Source: Mycobacterium sp. 155
GTDB lineage: Bacteria > Actinomycetota > Actinomycetes > Mycobacteriales > Mycobacteriaceae
Reading direction: 5' to 3'
NCBI RefSeq assembly: GCF_000373905.1
Contig: NZ_KB892705.1
Span: 2,893,183-2,957,182, forward strand
Length of the DNA stretch: 64,000 nucleotides
Under the pieces are notes generated by a model. It was not told the origin of the DNA. It ran no database searches and saw nothing but the letters and a program-made list of their open reading frames with translations. Position numbers and translations under genes: made by a program. Below, in pieces: positions 17,413 through 27,973 of this stretch; positions within the stretch are counted from its first letter, which is position 1; each line of letters starts with the position of its first letter.

Positions 17413-19654
17413 GCAATCCGTCCACCAACAGCGACATGCCGTGGTGGGCAGGCATTTCGATGGCGAAACTGTGCAGATCGTCGACGGTGGCCAACGTCTT
17501 GCCGGTGAACATGTCCGACACCGACGCCCCGGGCGGCAGCGCCTCCGAGCGCACGGTGCCCGCGATGTCCTCGTTGGCGAAGTTGAGCACCGTGAGTTGG
17601 TGGTCACCGTTGGCCAACTCGTGGACGAGCACCAGCATGCCGCGATGGGACACCTCGGGAATGTCGACCTGGCGGCTGGTGGCGATCTCGTAGTGCTTGC
17701 GGACCCGGAGGATGGCCTGGAGCTGTCGCAGAAAGCTGGTCTCGTCGACCAGCTGCTCCGGGATTGACCCGTAAAGGCTTCTCCCCCTGGGTATTCCGGC
17801 GATCGATCGGGTCGCCGTCGGGTTGTGGCCCATCAGGTCATGCGCGGCCCGGTGAATCCAGCGCGTATCCCCGCTGTGCAGAAGTGCTTCCACGTCGGCC
17901 GCCGGAAGCGTCAGCATCCCGCACATATCCCAGCCGGACAGCGCGAACACGCCCGGCTGCAGCGCGTTGAACATCGCCAGCAGCAGGTGCGCGCGCCGGA
18001 TCTGGTCTACAGATACCCCGTCGCTTCGCTCGCCCCCAGTGTCGTCGATCTCGTCCAGATCCGTGATGCCCAGCGCGGCGGCGATGACGGTCGCCGTGGT
18101 ACACGCGATACCGTTGGTGGTGAAAACCAAGTTGTATGGCGCGTTTTCACCGGTCAGCTTCTCGGTGAGGTCGCCACGGATGATGTCGCCGAGGGCTTCG
18201 CCGGTGACCTCCTCACCCCGGAAGGTGTAGATGTCGTCGCGGTGGCCGGTCGACCAGTGCACGAGCTCATAGGTCAGCTCGTCGTGGTTCTGCAACGCAT
18301 GCACCAGAGAGGCCGGCTCGACCCCGAGTTCGAGGGTGGTCCGCAGGGTCAGCCGCAGGAACTCGGTGTCGCCCGTCGCCAGCGCATGCTGGTAGGCCGG
18401 GCGGTTGATGAAGTCGTACGACAGGTCTGCGCCGGCCTGCCCGATCTCGCGGATGTCATCGATGGTCAGGTTCAGTTCCTGAAAGGTGAACCCGCCGACC
18501 TTGCGGACCATGCTCGCGATCAGATGGTTGGCCGCCTCCGAGAGTGGGTGCCCCTCCGACCAGGCCGTACTGTCCTCGGCCGCGGTCTTCTCCGCGCCGA
18601 GAAATCCATTCGCATCCAACCGAAGCCCACCGGTACCCAGATCGGTCAGGGAATGCAACGCATCGCCGATCACCAGCCGCATGCCGGCGAACGACGGGTC
18701 CAGCCAGTTGATCGACGGTTGCCCATCCTTGAAGTAGTGCAGATACACCCAGCGCCGCTCGACGCCGTCGATGCCCACCACCGGTCGCGTGACACTCCAA
18801 TTGGTTTCCTTGACACCCTCGGCGTAGAAGATCACTCGCTGCAGCCGCCCGATGATGTACCCGGCCTTATCGAGCCAGTCCTCGGTCACGGTGTCGATGT
18901 TGACCGAGTCGCGCCCGTGCGGCACGTCGGGCAGGTGGTCCCAGTCCAGTGGGTCGACCTCGACCATGTGATAGATACCGGGATAGTCGGCGTACTTCAT
19001 CTCGGCCAGCCGGAAGTCCGCACCCTTGCCGGTGTGGCCGGGCACGATGTCGTCGATGATGGTGCCGCCGTACCAGTTGGCGGTTCCGCACATCTGCCGG
19101 AACTCGTCCTCGGTGCCGAAGGCCGGGTCGATCTGAGTGCTGATGCGGTCGAAGTGCCCGTCGACGCTCGGCGTCAGCTGCCAGCCCGCTATGCCACCCG
19201 CCCGTTTGACCGGACCCGTGTGGATGGCGTCGACACCGATCTCGGCGAACGCCTTCCACATGTCCTCATCAGCCATGGCCTTGAGAAACGACTGCCCCGG
19301 CCGGGTGATCAGCGAAAGCGGATAGGCGGTGAACCACACCGCCGCGGTGTCGACGGCGCCCCGCGGGCTGGGTGTGGCGTACGGGTTCTGCCACATCGAA
19401 CCCTGGCCGGAGAACTGTTGGCTGATCTCGTTGGCGTCGGCCAGCATCGACTGGCTCAGCAGCCACGACACATACGCCGGGTTGTCACCCGTGGCCGGCC
19501 CGTCCTGGGCCACCGAACGACGGATGAACGGCGCCTTGACCCTCGGACGAAACCGCAACGCCCTAGGCCGGGCTGGGTGCAGGTGTTCGTCGAAGGTGAT
19601 TTCAGTCGGCTCGTTGGTCTGATCGTCGGGTTCCGGCTCGGCAACCTGAGACAT
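17384..19654 (-). CDS. GH13 alpha-glucosidase / trehalose-synthase-like enzyme
   Basis: A 756-residue glycoside hydrolase family 13 protein, larger than classic TreS (about 600). The family catalytic triad is visible: nucleophile D347 in GLRLDANGF, acid/base E393 in FQELNLT, and D458 in LQNHDEL. The last 120 residues look like the beta-sandwich C-domain. The N-terminal 50 residues are charged and lack a signal peptide, so it is cytosolic. Members of this long subgroup are annotated as maltose alpha-glucosyltransferases (trehalose synthase-like), which fits mycobacterial trehalose/glycogen metabolism, but hydrolase activity cannot be ruled out. It is convergent with the LysM-esterase gene (29-bp overlap). 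Confidence 0.7.
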   Translation of the reverse strand: MSQVAEPEPDDQTNEPTEITFDEHLHPARPRALRFRPRVKAPFIRRSVAQDGPATGDNPAYVSWLLSQSMLADANEISQQFSGQGSMWQNPYATPSPRGAVDTAAVWFTAYPLSLITRPGQSFLKAMADEDMWKAFAEIGVDAIHTGPVKRAGGIAGWQLTPSVDGHFDRISTQIDPAFGTEDEFRQMCGTANWYGGTIIDDIVPGHTGKGADFRLAEMKYADYPGIYHMVEVDPLDWDHLPDVPHGRDSVNIDTVTEDWLDKAGYIIGRLQRVIFYAEGVKETNWSVTRPVVGIDGVERRWVYLHYFKDGQPSINWLDPSFAGMRLVIGDALHSLTDLGTGGLRLDANGFLGAEKTAAEDSTAWSEGHPLSEAANHLIASMVRKVGGFTFQELNLTIDDIREIGQAGADLSYDFINRPAYQHALATGDTEFLRLTLRTTLELGVEPASLVHALQNHDELTYELVHWSTGHRDDIYTFRGEEVTGEALGDIIRGDLTEKLTGENAPYNLVFTTNGIACTTATVIAAALGITDLDEIDDTGGERSDGVSVDQIRRAHLLLAMFNALQPGVFALSGWDMCGMLTLPAADVEALLHSGDTRWIHRAAHDLMGHNPTATRSIAGIPRGRSLYGSIPEQLVDETSFLRQLQAILRVRKHYEIATSRQVDIPEVSHRGMLVLVHELANGDHQLTVLNFANEDIAGTVRSEALPPGASVSDMFTGKTLATVDDLHSFAIEMPAHHGMSLLVDGLLMRRGEVGQ

Positions 19655-19747
19655 GCATCCCCTCTCCAGACTTGGACGCGTCGTGGCTCCAGCCTAGGCA
19701 TCCCGCCGCGAATTCGACGAAAATGCCGCTGAGCGGGCATGAACCGG

Positions 19748-21760
19748 CTAGTGCCGGCGGGATCGCAGATAGTCGCCGACGACCGCGGCGCCGAGGCCGT
19801 CGAGATCCGGCACAACCACGCGACCTGCGACGCGTCGGGCCACCTGGTCGATGAACCGGGCCAACCCGGGATCACTGCCGAGCCGGAAGATCGTCACTTG
19901 GGCGCCCAGCCGCGCGACCTCGTCGAAACCCCGCACGGTGTGGGCAATGGTGCGGGGATGCGGTGGATAGTCGAAGAACACCTCCGGCTGTGAAACCGAA
20001 TCAGCGCCGTCTCCGAATCCTTCGAGATGCGCGGTCGGCTCACCGTCGGTGACCACAAGCACCACAGGCTGCGCATTGGGGTGACGACGCAGGTGCCGCG
20101 ATGCCAGGGCCAGCGCGTGATGCAGGTTGGTGCCCTGCTCGTAAACCCCTTCCAGCGCAGTCAATTCGGCGGCACTCAGGGTGCGGGCATAGCGGCCGAA
20201 CGCGATGATCTGCAGGGCATCCGATCGGAACCGGGTGCTGATCAGATGATTCAACGCCAGCGCGGTGCGCTTCATCGGCAGCCAGCGATTCTCCATCACC
20301 ATCGAGAACGAGGTGTCCACCAGCAGCGCCACGCATGCTTGGGTGCGCGTCTCGGTCTCGGAGATCTCGACGTCCTGAACCGCGACTTGAATCGGCACCG
20401 CTGGGCCGTCCTCGCGCCTGCCGGCTTGGCGCAGCACGGCGTTGGTCACAGTCCTGGTGACGTTCCACGGTTCGGTATCGCCGAACTGCCACGGCCGGGT
20501 GGCCCCGGTCAGCTCACCGGCCGCACCGGCGCGGCGCGTGTCACGTTCTCCGTGCCGTCCCGAAAGTTGCTGTGCCACATCCCGCAAAGCTGCCTGACCG
20601 AGCTGACGCATGGCCTTGGGCGAGAGCCGCCACTGCCCGTCGGATCCGCGATCCAGGAAGCCCTGATTGACCAGTGCCCGTTCCAGCTCGGCCAGGGTGC
20701 GGGCATCGACGGCGGCCTGGTCGCCGAGCTGCCGGGCCAGCGCGTCGAGGTCGACGTCCTCCATCGTGGCCCCGGAATAGCTCTGCGACAACGCGTCGGC
20801 CAACTGCTCCAGCTCGGCGATGTCGGCCAGCGCTTGCGCGCCCTCCCCCATGCCCATGGGGTTGTCGCCGGAGAACCGCTGCGCGCCTGTCCAATCCTCG
20901 CCGGGGCGGGCTGCCTGCAGATGCGCGTCGAGCCGGTTCAGCGCGTTCATCAGCGACGGCGATCCGAAAGCCTGCTCGGCAAGGGCATCCAGCTCGGCAC
21001 GCTGCTGCGGCGAGAGGCTGCTGCGGAAACGCTGAGCGGCGGCCGCCCGCCGCGCCAGCGAGTCGAGCAGCTCGTCGACGTTGGACGGGTTCTCCGGGAA
21101 GAATTCGCCGTGCTTGCCCATGAAATCTTGAAAGTCCTGCTCGGTGTCCTCGCCGCGAGCGTGCTTGTCCAGCAAGTCATTCAGATCGTCGAGCATGTCG
21201 TTGACGCGCTGACGATCCTCGTCGGTGGCGTTCTCCAACGCCTCTTTCATGCCGGCGAAGCGCTGATCGAGCATCTCACGACCGAGCAGATCCTTGATCT
21301 GCTCATACTTTTCGCGCGCCTCGGGTGAGCGCCATGAGTACTCCGAGAGCTCTTGCACAGCCTTGGCCGGTGATGGCGACAGAGAATCGAGCTGCAGTTC
21401 ACCGAACCGCGCGTCGTCGTCCAGAGCGCGAGCGAGTTCCTTACGCTCGGCGAGCACAGCCTCATCGAGGAGCTTCTTGATGTCCTGCAGTGTGCCGTCG
21501 AGGTTGTTGCGCTGCAGCAGTTCCCGTCGCCGCCGGTTCGCCTCGGCGGCCAGCCGGTCGGTGCCGCGCATATTGCGCGTGCCGCGGCGCAGCAGCTCCG
21601 AGAACGCGCGGCGCGGCGAGCTACCCTCCATCACGTTCTGACCGATCTGCTCAAGCGCGTCGCGCAGATCGATCGGCGGTGCCAGCGGATCCGGCCCGCC
21701 GGTGTACCGGGAGTACCTCGAGGTGTGCCCGTGCCCGCCGGCAGCGTGGCCACTACCCAT
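19748..21760 (-). CDS. VWA-domain protein partnered with MoxR-type ATPase
   Basis: A 670-residue protein homologous to Rv0959. A long alpha-helical, charged region (about residues 40-400) precedes a C-terminal von Willebrand A domain with the MIDAS motif LVDTSFSM and a later TDGEP. Such VWA proteins work with MoxR/magnesium-chelatase-like AAA+ ATPases as metal-dependent adaptor and chaperone pairs. The ATG at 21760 sits behind GGGGAGGGGGAG and overlaps the upstream ATPase gene by 8 bp, so the two are translationally coupled. No membrane segment is seen. The client is unknown. Confidence 0.85.
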   Translation of the reverse strand: MGSGHAAGGHGHTSRYSRYTGGPDPLAPPIDLRDALEQIGQNVMEGSSPRRAFSELLRRGTRNMRGTDRLAAEANRRRRELLQRNNLDGTLQDIKKLLDEAVLAERKELARALDDDARFGELQLDSLSPSPAKAVQELSEYSWRSPEAREKYEQIKDLLGREMLDQRFAGMKEALENATDEDRQRVNDMLDDLNDLLDKHARGEDTEQDFQDFMGKHGEFFPENPSNVDELLDSLARRAAAAQRFRSSLSPQQRAELDALAEQAFGSPSLMNALNRLDAHLQAARPGEDWTGAQRFSGDNPMGMGEGAQALADIAELEQLADALSQSYSGATMEDVDLDALARQLGDQAAVDARTLAELERALVNQGFLDRGSDGQWRLSPKAMRQLGQAALRDVAQQLSGRHGERDTRRAGAAGELTGATRPWQFGDTEPWNVTRTVTNAVLRQAGRREDGPAVPIQVAVQDVEISETETRTQACVALLVDTSFSMVMENRWLPMKRTALALNHLISTRFRSDALQIIAFGRYARTLSAAELTALEGVYEQGTNLHHALALASRHLRRHPNAQPVVLVVTDGEPTAHLEGFGDGADSVSQPEVFFDYPPHPRTIAHTVRGFDEVARLGAQVTIFRLGSDPGLARFIDQVARRVAGRVVVPDLDGLGAAVVGDYLRSRRH

Positions 21761-23165
21761 AGACGGTCTCCCCCTCCCCACTCACCTTGTCGATGCGCTT
21801 GGCCAGGTACAGCGCTTCCAACGTCAACTCGACCGCTGCGGCCCGTTGCCCTATTGACCGGGCACCCAGGCGGGCGGCCACCGCATCCAGGGCAGGCAGG
21901 GCGGGCAGCGCCGCCAACACGTCCTTGGCCGAGACCCGCTCGCCGGTGGTCACCGGGGAACCTTCCTCGACCGCAGCCACCACCGAGCCGACGTCGATGC
22001 CGCCGAGCAGCCGTTGCGCCGTATCAGCGGTGGCCCGCCGGAGCAGATGCTCCAACACCGCCTGCTCGCGACCCTCCTCGCCGGTCTCGAACTCCAGCTT
22101 GCCGCGTAACACGTCGATCACCGTGGCGAGGTCCACAACGCGCGCCACCGGGTCGTCCTCGCCCAGGATCGCCGCGCGGTGCCGAGCCGACGCCGCGACC
22201 GTCTCGGCCGCCGCGATCGCGAACCGCGCCGACACCCCGGAGCGTTGGTCGATCGAACTCGATTCACGCAGATTGCGGGCGAACCGGGCCAGTACGCTCA
22301 ACAGGTACCCCGGCACCTCGGCCGCCAGGTGTGCCTCCTGGCGGATCACGCCGACCTCGGATTCGATTTCCAGCGGATAGTGCGTGCGGATCTCGGCGCC
22401 GAACCGGTCCTTGAGCGGGGTGATGATGCGACCGCGATTGGTGTAGTCCTCCGGGTTGGCACTGGCGACGACGAGTACGTCCAACGGCAGCCGCAAGGTG
22501 TAGCCACGCACCTGAATGTCGCGTTCCTCCATGACATTGAGCATCGACACCTGGATCCGCTCGGCCAGGTCGGGCAACTCGTTTACGGCCACGATGCCGC
22601 GATGCGCGCGGGGAATCAGGCCGTAGGCGATCGTTTCCGGATCGCCGAGACTCCGGCCCTCGGCGACCTTGATGGGATCGATGTCACCGACCAGGTCAGC
22701 GACGCTGGTATCGGGGGTGGCAAGCTTCTCGGTATAGCGCTCGCTGCGGTGCCGCCATTCGATCGGCAGGTCCTCGCCGGAATCGGCAGCGCGGCGGATC
22801 GATTCCGGGGTGATCGGGCTGTACGGGTGCTCGCCCAACTCGGCGCCGGCGATCACCGGCGTCCACTCGTCGAGCAGTCCGGTCAGCGCCCGCAGCAGCC
22901 GGGTTTTGCCCTGGCCGCGCTCGCCGAGCAGCACCACGTCATGTCCGGCGATCAGCGCCCGTTCCAGTTGCGGAATCACGGTGTCGTCGAAGCCCAGGAT
23001 TCCGGGCCACACGTCCCGCCGGTCCGCGAGGGCGGCCAGCAGATTCTCCCGGATTTCGGCCTTCACGCCCCGCTCACGATGCCCGGACGCGCGCAGCTCA
23101 CCGACCGTGCGAGGGAGATCGCCGGAGCCGGGCTGCCGGCGACCATCGGTTCTGGGTTGGCTCAC
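21753..23165 (-). CDS. MoxR/magnesium-chelatase-I-like AAA+ ATPase
   Basis: A 470-residue AAA+ ATPase homologous to Rv0958. Walker A is GERGQGKTR (near residue 82), Walker B-like IVAVNELPDL, and sensor-1 VVASANPEDYTNRG. These are the signatures of the ChlI/MoxR branch. It is usually annotated as a magnesium chelatase subunit, but no chlorophyll-type pathway exists here; a chaperone/metal-insertion role with the downstream VWA protein is more likely. It is first in the two-gene operon and divergent from the kinase gene. Confidence 0.88.
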   Translation of the reverse strand: MSQPRTDGRRQPGSGDLPRTVGELRASGHRERGVKAEIRENLLAALADRRDVWPGILGFDDTVIPQLERALIAGHDVVLLGERGQGKTRLLRALTGLLDEWTPVIAGAELGEHPYSPITPESIRRAADSGEDLPIEWRHRSERYTEKLATPDTSVADLVGDIDPIKVAEGRSLGDPETIAYGLIPRAHRGIVAVNELPDLAERIQVSMLNVMEERDIQVRGYTLRLPLDVLVVASANPEDYTNRGRIITPLKDRFGAEIRTHYPLEIESEVGVIRQEAHLAAEVPGYLLSVLARFARNLRESSSIDQRSGVSARFAIAAAETVAASARHRAAILGEDDPVARVVDLATVIDVLRGKLEFETGEEGREQAVLEHLLRRATADTAQRLLGGIDVGSVVAAVEEGSPVTTGERVSAKDVLAALPALPALDAVAARLGARSIGQRAAAVELTLEALYLAKRIDKVSGEGETVYG

Positions 23166-23263
23166 GACTCCACGCTACGACTGCACCCGCGGCTCGGCAT
23201 GGCTACTTCCTGACTTACGGTCGTCGTAGAGCTACAGAGTCGTGGCGACTGCCGCTGGACCGG

Positions 23264-23269
23264 TAGTCT
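23264..23269 (+). promoter_or_regulatory. Candidate -10 box of a leaderless kinase mRNA
   Basis: TAGTCT (TANNNT) ends 6 nt before the ATG at 23276 and there is no Shine-Dalgarno. This spacing places the transcription start at the start codon. Confidence 0.5.
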
Positions 23270-23275
23270 GCGCGC

Positions 23276-25078
23276 ATGCCGTTGGCTAGCGGTCAGGTCT
23301 TTGCGGGGTTCACCATCGTCAGGTTGGTGGGCACCGGCGGCATGGGCGAGGTGTACCTGGCTGCCCATCCCCGGCTGCCGCGCGAGGACGCCCTCAAGGT
23401 GCTTCCTCAGACCGTTAGCGCAGATAACGAGTTTCGTCAGAGGTTTATCCGCGAAGCCGACATGGCGGCCACGCTGTGGCATCCGCACATCGTCGGTGTG
23501 CACGACCGGGGTGAGTTCGAGGGCCGGTTGTGGATCTCGATGGACTACGTCGACGGCCACGACGCCGCCCGGTTGCTCCACGATGTCTACCCGTCCGGAA
23601 TGCCGGCCGACGATGTGGTCGAGATCATAGCCGCGGTGGGCGACGCGCTGGACTACGCGCACCAGCGCAAGCTGCTGCACCGCGACGTCAAGCCGGCCAA
23701 CATCCTCATCACCGGCAAACAAGGCACCAAGCGCCGCATCATGTTGACCGACTTCGGTATCGCGCGCCGGGCCGACGAGGTCAACGGGCTGACGTCCACC
23801 AACATCACGGTCGGCTCGATGTCTTACACCGCGCCCGAACAGCTGCTGGGCCAGATGCTGGACGGCCGGGCCGACCAATACTCGCTGGCCGCCACCGCCT
23901 ACCGGTTGTTCACCGGGGCACCGCCATATGCGCACAGCAACCCGGCAGTAGTCATCAGCCACCACCTGAGCTCACCGGTTCCCAAACTCGCGGCGACCAA
24001 ACCTGAACTGGCCGTGTTCGATCCGGTGATGGCCAAAGGGTTGGCCAAAGATCCCAAGGACCGCTACGACAGCTGCCACGACTTCGCCAACGCGCTGGCC
24101 GAGGCCGCCGCGAGCACCACCGCGACGCTCAAGATGCCGGCACTCGCACCCCCACCTCCGGTAGGGCCCGTGGCTGCACCGCACGCGTCGCCGATGCCCA
24201 TGACGCCGCGGCCGATGTCCCCGTCGAATCCGCAGTCTCCGTGGCCGACGCCACCATCAGAGCCCCCCTGGGCGGTTGCCGAGCCGCACCGCAAACCTCC
24301 GACAAACTCGATGCCGCCACGGTCGACCACCTTCGGTCCGCCGCCACTGCCTTACATCGGGCCGCCGAAGAAGCCGCGCAGCAAGCGCAAGGTGCTGCTG
24401 ATCGCGGGCGCAATCGCCGCAGTCGTGCTGATCGTCGGCGGTGTCACCCTGGCTGTGATGTCCGGCGGCGACCAACCGACCCCGGGTCCGAACACCACCT
24501 CGGCGGCGTCCTCCACGAGCCTGACGACAGCGTCCACACCGTTGCAACCGCCCGGCCACTCATACACCATCGCCGACTACATCCGCGACAACAAGATCGC
24601 CGAAACATCCATCCACCGCGGAGACGCCGGCGCACCGGTGTTCACCATGCCCACCCCGCCGCCGTGGGCCGACGCCGCAACCCGCACTCCGGCATGGGCC
24701 TATTCGGCAATCGTCAACGACAGTGTGACCCCGACGGATCCGCCGTCGGCAATCTCGTTGATCTCGAAGCTCGTCGGTAACGTCGACACCGACAAGCTGC
24801 TCGAATTCGCGCCCAACGAACTGCAGAATCTCGCCGAGTACGAGCCGGTCGGTAGCGTCACCCGCGGGAACCTCAACGGATTCCCGTCGGTGTCCCTGGG
24901 CGGGTCCTATGTCAAAGACGGCCGGCGCCGGGCCATCACGCAGAAGACAGTGACGATACCCATACGAGGCGGCGCGTTCGTGCTGCAGATCAACGCCGAC
25001 TCCTTGTACCGCGACATGAACTCGCTGACCGACATCAACAAGGTCATCGACGCGCAGGCCACCGTCGTGATGCCCTGA
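23276..25078 (+). CDS. Transmembrane Ser/Thr protein kinase, PknF-like
   Basis: A 600-residue receptor-type kinase. The N-terminal catalytic domain (about 10-275) has the glycine loop [10 protein letters not shown], lysine K41, HRDVKPAN (D137), DFG (D159) and APE (186-188). A Pro-rich linker (290-365), one membrane helix (about 373-396) and an external C-terminal domain of about 200 residues follow. The activation loop carries T-S-T-x-I-T-V-G residues typical of autophosphorylation sites. The external domain should sense an envelope signal, ligand unknown. It is followed after 8 bp by a convergent lipoprotein gene. Confidence 0.92.
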   Translation: MPLASGQVFAGFTIVRLVGTGGMGEVYLAAHPRLPREDALKVLPQTVSADNEFRQRFIREADMAATLWHPHIVGVHDRGEFEGRLWISMDYVDGHDAARLLHDVYPSGMPADDVVEIIAAVGDALDYAHQRKLLHRDVKPANILITGKQGTKRRIMLTDFGIARRADEVNGLTSTNITVGSMSYTAPEQLLGQMLDGRADQYSLAATAYRLFTGAPPYAHSNPAVVISHHLSSPVPKLAATKPELAVFDPVMAKGLAKDPKDRYDSCHDFANALAEAAASTTATLKMPALAPPPPVGPVAAPHASPMPMTPRPMSPSNPQSPWPTPPSEPPWAVAEPHRKPPTNSMPPRSTTFGPPPLPYIGPPKKPRSKRKVLLIAGAIAAVVLIVGGVTLAVMSGGDQPTPGPNTTSAASSTSLTTASTPLQPPGHSYTIADYIRDNKIAETSIHRGDAGAPVFTMPTPPPWADAATRTPAWAYSAIVNDSVTPTDPPSAISLISKLVGNVDTDKLLEFAPNELQNLAEYEPVGSVTRGNLNGFPSVSLGGSYVKDGRRRAITQKTVTIPIRGGAFVLQINADSLYRDMNSLTDINKVIDAQATVVMP

Positions 25079-25086
25079 GGCGCGCC

Positions 25087-25737
25087 CTAGGGATGCGTCA
25101 CCGGCAGCACCTGAAAGCCTGACACCATCATCTCGGAATCCCGCTTGTAAATGAGGTTGTCAGGTGCCGTCGTCTGCACCGTCAACCCCGCGCAGTACGT
25201 TCGCAGCTCGCTGCGATAGGCCACGAACAGCGCGGTCGCCGGATGCGGTTGCAGCACACCCATCTGCGGCAATTGGTAATTCACGGTCTGCGCCGGCAGA
25301 CCGCAGATCTTGATGTTGTCGACCTCCATGGCACTTTCGGGCACGCCAAGGGTGGAGATCGACTTACGCTGCGCGGCGAACACCTCGTCCGGCGTCATCG
25401 CGTCGGCCACACTTTCCAACGCAATCACGATCGTCGGGCTGAAGTTGCCATTCTGCAGGTTCTTGTTGATCATCGTGTACCGCAGCAGGTCGTTGTCGCG
25501 GCCCTCGATACGATCCCAGCCCGGGGGCTGCGGAATCTTGATGGTGGGCTCGTCGGCGTCCACCCGCGGCACTGTGACCAGCGGCGCATCGACCGGGTTG
25601 CATTTCAGCTCTCCGGTTTTCGCCGCTGCCAACAGATCCTGTGAGGCCACCGGGTGGCCGTCGATCAGATGCGCGCACGACGTCAACACCAGCGCCGCAG
25701 CCGCCAACACAACGGCTTTCCTCGACGCAGTCGCCAT
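25087..25737 (-). CDS. LpqN/LpqT-type lipoprotein
   Basis: A 216-residue predicted lipoprotein with lipobox LTSC near residue 21 and the Lpp-LpqN (PF10738)-like mature domain (PPGWDRIEGRDNDLLRYTM; two cysteines at CGLPA and TYCAGL). LpqN-type proteins interact with mycolate/trehalose-lipid export in some mycobacteria; whether this one does is unknown. The ATG at 25737 was chosen over an in-frame TTG at 25746. It starts 11 bp after the purH stop, on the same strand, so it may be the distal gene of the purine transcript. Confidence 0.75.
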   Translation of the reverse strand: MATASRKAVVLAAAALVLTSCAHLIDGHPVASQDLLAAAKTGELKCNPVDAPLVTVPRVDADEPTIKIPQPPGWDRIEGRDNDLLRYTMINKNLQNGNFSPTIVIALESVADAMTPDEVFAAQRKSISTLGVPESAMEVDNIKICGLPAQTVNYQLPQMGVLQPHPATALFVAYRSELRTYCAGLTVQTTAPDNLIYKRDSEMMVSGFQVLPVTHP

Positions 25738-25748
25738 GGTCGCCAATG

Positions 25749-27320
25749 TTAGTGGGCGAAATGCCGTGCGCCCGTGAGGTACAGGCTGATCCCCGCTTTG
25801 GCGGCCGCATCGGTGACCGCATCGTCGCGCATCGATCCACCGGGGTGCACGATGGCCTTGACCCCCGCCTGCGCCAAAGTCTCGAGCCCGTCGGGGAACG
25901 GGAAGAACGCATCAGAGGCCGCGACGGCGCCTACCACGCGGTCCCCCGCGCGCTGTACCGCCAGACGCGCCGCGTCGACCCGGTTGACCTGGCCCATTCC
26001 GACACCGACGGTGGCGCCGTCCTTGGCGACCACGATGGCATTGGATTTGACTGCCCGACAGGTCCGCCAGGCGAAAGTCAGATCGGTCAGAGTCTGTTCG
26101 TCGGCAGGCTGACCGGTGGCCAGCGTCCAGTTGTTCGGGTCGTCGCCTTCAGCATCGAGCGCGTCGCGTTGCTGTAACAACACGCCGCCGCTGATCTGGC
26201 GCATCTCGATGCCTCCGGCCAGCGGCTCCGAGGCAACCAGGATGCGGACATTCTTCTTGCGCGCAAGCACTTCCACCGCACCGGGCTCGTAGGCCGGCGC
26301 GATGATCACCTCGGTGAAGATGTCCGCGACTGCCTCCGCCATCTCCACACTGACCTCGGTGTTCGAGGCGATGACGCCGCCGAACGCGCTCAACGGATCG
26401 CACTCGTGTGCCTTGCGATGCGCGTCAGCGACCGAAACCGACGAGATCGCGATGCCACACGGGTTGGCGTGCTTGATGATCGCCACGCAGATCTCTTCGT
26501 GGTCGAACGCGGCCCGCCATGCTGCGTCGGCATCGGTGTAGTTGTTGTAAGACATCTCTTTACCGTGCAGCTGCTCGGCCTGCGCCAGGCCCGGCCACAC
26601 GGAATCGTCGCGGTACACGGCGGCTTGCTGATGCGGGTTCTCGCCGTACCGCAGGACCGCGCTGCGGTGCCAGGTGCCGGCGAACCACTGGGGCAAGACG
26701 GACGCGGGCCCAGAATCTTCCGCGGGTGCCAGCGTCGACGCCATCCAGCCGGCCACCGCGACGTCGTATTCGGCAGTGTGCCGGAACGCCAACGACGCCA
26801 ACTTCTTTCGCTCGTCCAGGGTGAAGCCTCCACCGCGTACCGCGGCCAGCACGCCGTCGTAACCCAGCGGGTCTACCACCACCGCCACACTCGGATGGTT
26901 CTTGGCTGCCGCCCGCACCATCGACGGGCCGCCGATGTCGATCTGTTCGACGCATTCGTCGACCGATGCACCGGATTCGACGGTCTCGGTGAACGGGTAG
27001 AGGTTGACCACCACCAACTCGAACGCCTCGACGTTCAACTCCCGCAGAGCGGCAAGATGTTCCGGCTTACGGGTATCGGCCAGCAGTCCGGCGTGCACGC
27101 GCGGGTGCAGAGTCTTCACCCGGCCGTCGAGCACCTCGGGGAAGCCCGTCACCTCTTCGACCGGGGTCACCGGAACACCGGTCGAGGCAATGGTTTTCGC
27201 CGTCGAACCGGTGGAGACGATAGTCACGCCGGCCTCGTGCAGACCGCGAGCCAGGTCGGCGAGGCCGGTCTTGTCGTAGACGCTGACCAATGCGCGCCGA
27301 ATCGGTCGCTTGTCGCTCAT
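25749..27320 (-). CDS. purH: Bifunctional AICAR transformylase/IMP cyclohydrolase
   Basis: A 523-residue PurH catalysing the last two steps of IMP synthesis. The N-terminal MGS-like cyclohydrolase domain ([13 protein letters not shown]..., STGSTAKTI) is followed by the AICAR transformylase domain ([27 protein letters not shown]). The frame is intact and the length normal. It follows purN by 10 bp on the same strand, the purN-purH order found in M. tuberculosis (Rv0956-Rv0957). Confidence 0.98.
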   Translation of the reverse strand: MSDKRPIRRALVSVYDKTGLADLARGLHEAGVTIVSTGSTAKTIASTGVPVTPVEEVTGFPEVLDGRVKTLHPRVHAGLLADTRKPEHLAALRELNVEAFELVVVNLYPFTETVESGASVDECVEQIDIGGPSMVRAAAKNHPSVAVVVDPLGYDGVLAAVRGGGFTLDERKKLASLAFRHTAEYDVAVAGWMASTLAPAEDSGPASVLPQWFAGTWHRSAVLRYGENPHQQAAVYRDDSVWPGLAQAEQLHGKEMSYNNYTDADAAWRAAFDHEEICVAIIKHANPCGIAISSVSVADAHRKAHECDPLSAFGGVIASNTEVSVEMAEAVADIFTEVIIAPAYEPGAVEVLARKKNVRILVASEPLAGGIEMRQISGGVLLQQRDALDAEGDDPNNWTLATGQPADEQTLTDLTFAWRTCRAVKSNAIVVAKDGATVGVGMGQVNRVDAARLAVQRAGDRVVGAVAASDAFFPFPDGLETLAQAGVKAIVHPGGSMRDDAVTDAAAKAGISLYLTGARHFAH

Positions 27321-27330
27321 CGCTGTGTCC

Positions 27331-27963
27331 TCAACATCCGAAGGTCGCCTTTCGTCCGGTCCAAGTCACGCCGCGGGTTGCCAGCGCGGCCAGCACGTCC
27401 ACCAGAAGTCGCCGTTCGACGACCTTGATGCGCTCGTGCAACGTCTCTTCAGTGTCCCCGTCGTGCACCTCCACGGCGCGCTGCGCGAGGATGGGCCCGG
27501 TATCCACTCCGGCGTCGACCAGGTGCACCGTGCACCCGGACACGCGCACCCCGTACGCCAGCGCCTCAGGCACCGCATGCGCTCCCGGGAATGCCGGCAG
27601 CAACGCCGGATGGGTATTCACCACCCTGCCGTTGAAGCGCGAAAGAAACTGGGGTCCAAGGATCTTCATGAAACCTGCGGAGACCACCAGATCAGGTTCG
27701 TGGGCCTCCGTTGCGGCGGTCAGCTCCGCATCCCAGGCGCCCCGATCGGCATGGTCGCCCAGACGAACCGTGTAGGCCGCCACCCCGGCGTCTGCGGCGA
27801 TATCGAGCGCGGCACACGCGCGGTCCGTTCCGACCGCAACCACCCGGGCTGGATACTCGTCGACAGCGGCAGCCAATAGCGAAGCCAGCAGCGATCCCGT
27901 GCCTGAAGCCAATACGACAAGCCGCGCGGGCGCACAGGGGGGCACATGAAGCGGTTGCTGCAC
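27331..27963 (-). CDS. purN: Phosphoribosylglycinamide formyltransferase
   Basis: A 210-residue PurN that uses 10-formyl-THF to formylate GAR in purine synthesis. The conserved [10 protein letters not shown] phosphate-binding loop, the [10 protein letters not shown] active-site motif, and the [12 protein letters not shown]sp are present. The GTG at 27963 ([17 protein letters not shown]) was chosen because it aligns with the M. tuberculosis start; a longer frame from 27999 would overlap the upstream gene. It lies between perM and purH in a purine operon. Confidence 0.96.
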   Translation of the reverse strand: MQQPLHVPPCAPARLVVLASGTGSLLASLLAAAVDEYPARVVAVGTDRACAALDIAADAGVAAYTVRLGDHADRGAWDAELTAATEAHEPDLVVSAGFMKILGPQFLSRFNGRVVNTHPALLPAFPGAHAVPEALAYGVRVSGCTVHLVDAGVDTGPILAQRAVEVHDGDTEETLHERIKVVERRLLVDVLAALATRGVTWTGRKATFGC

Positions 27964-27973
27964 GCGCAGCAGC

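Noticed and set aside
17825-19732. A 635-codon frame antisense to the GH13 gene
   Set aside because: The sense strand keeps the full GH13 catalytic triad; the antisense product has no recognisable domain.
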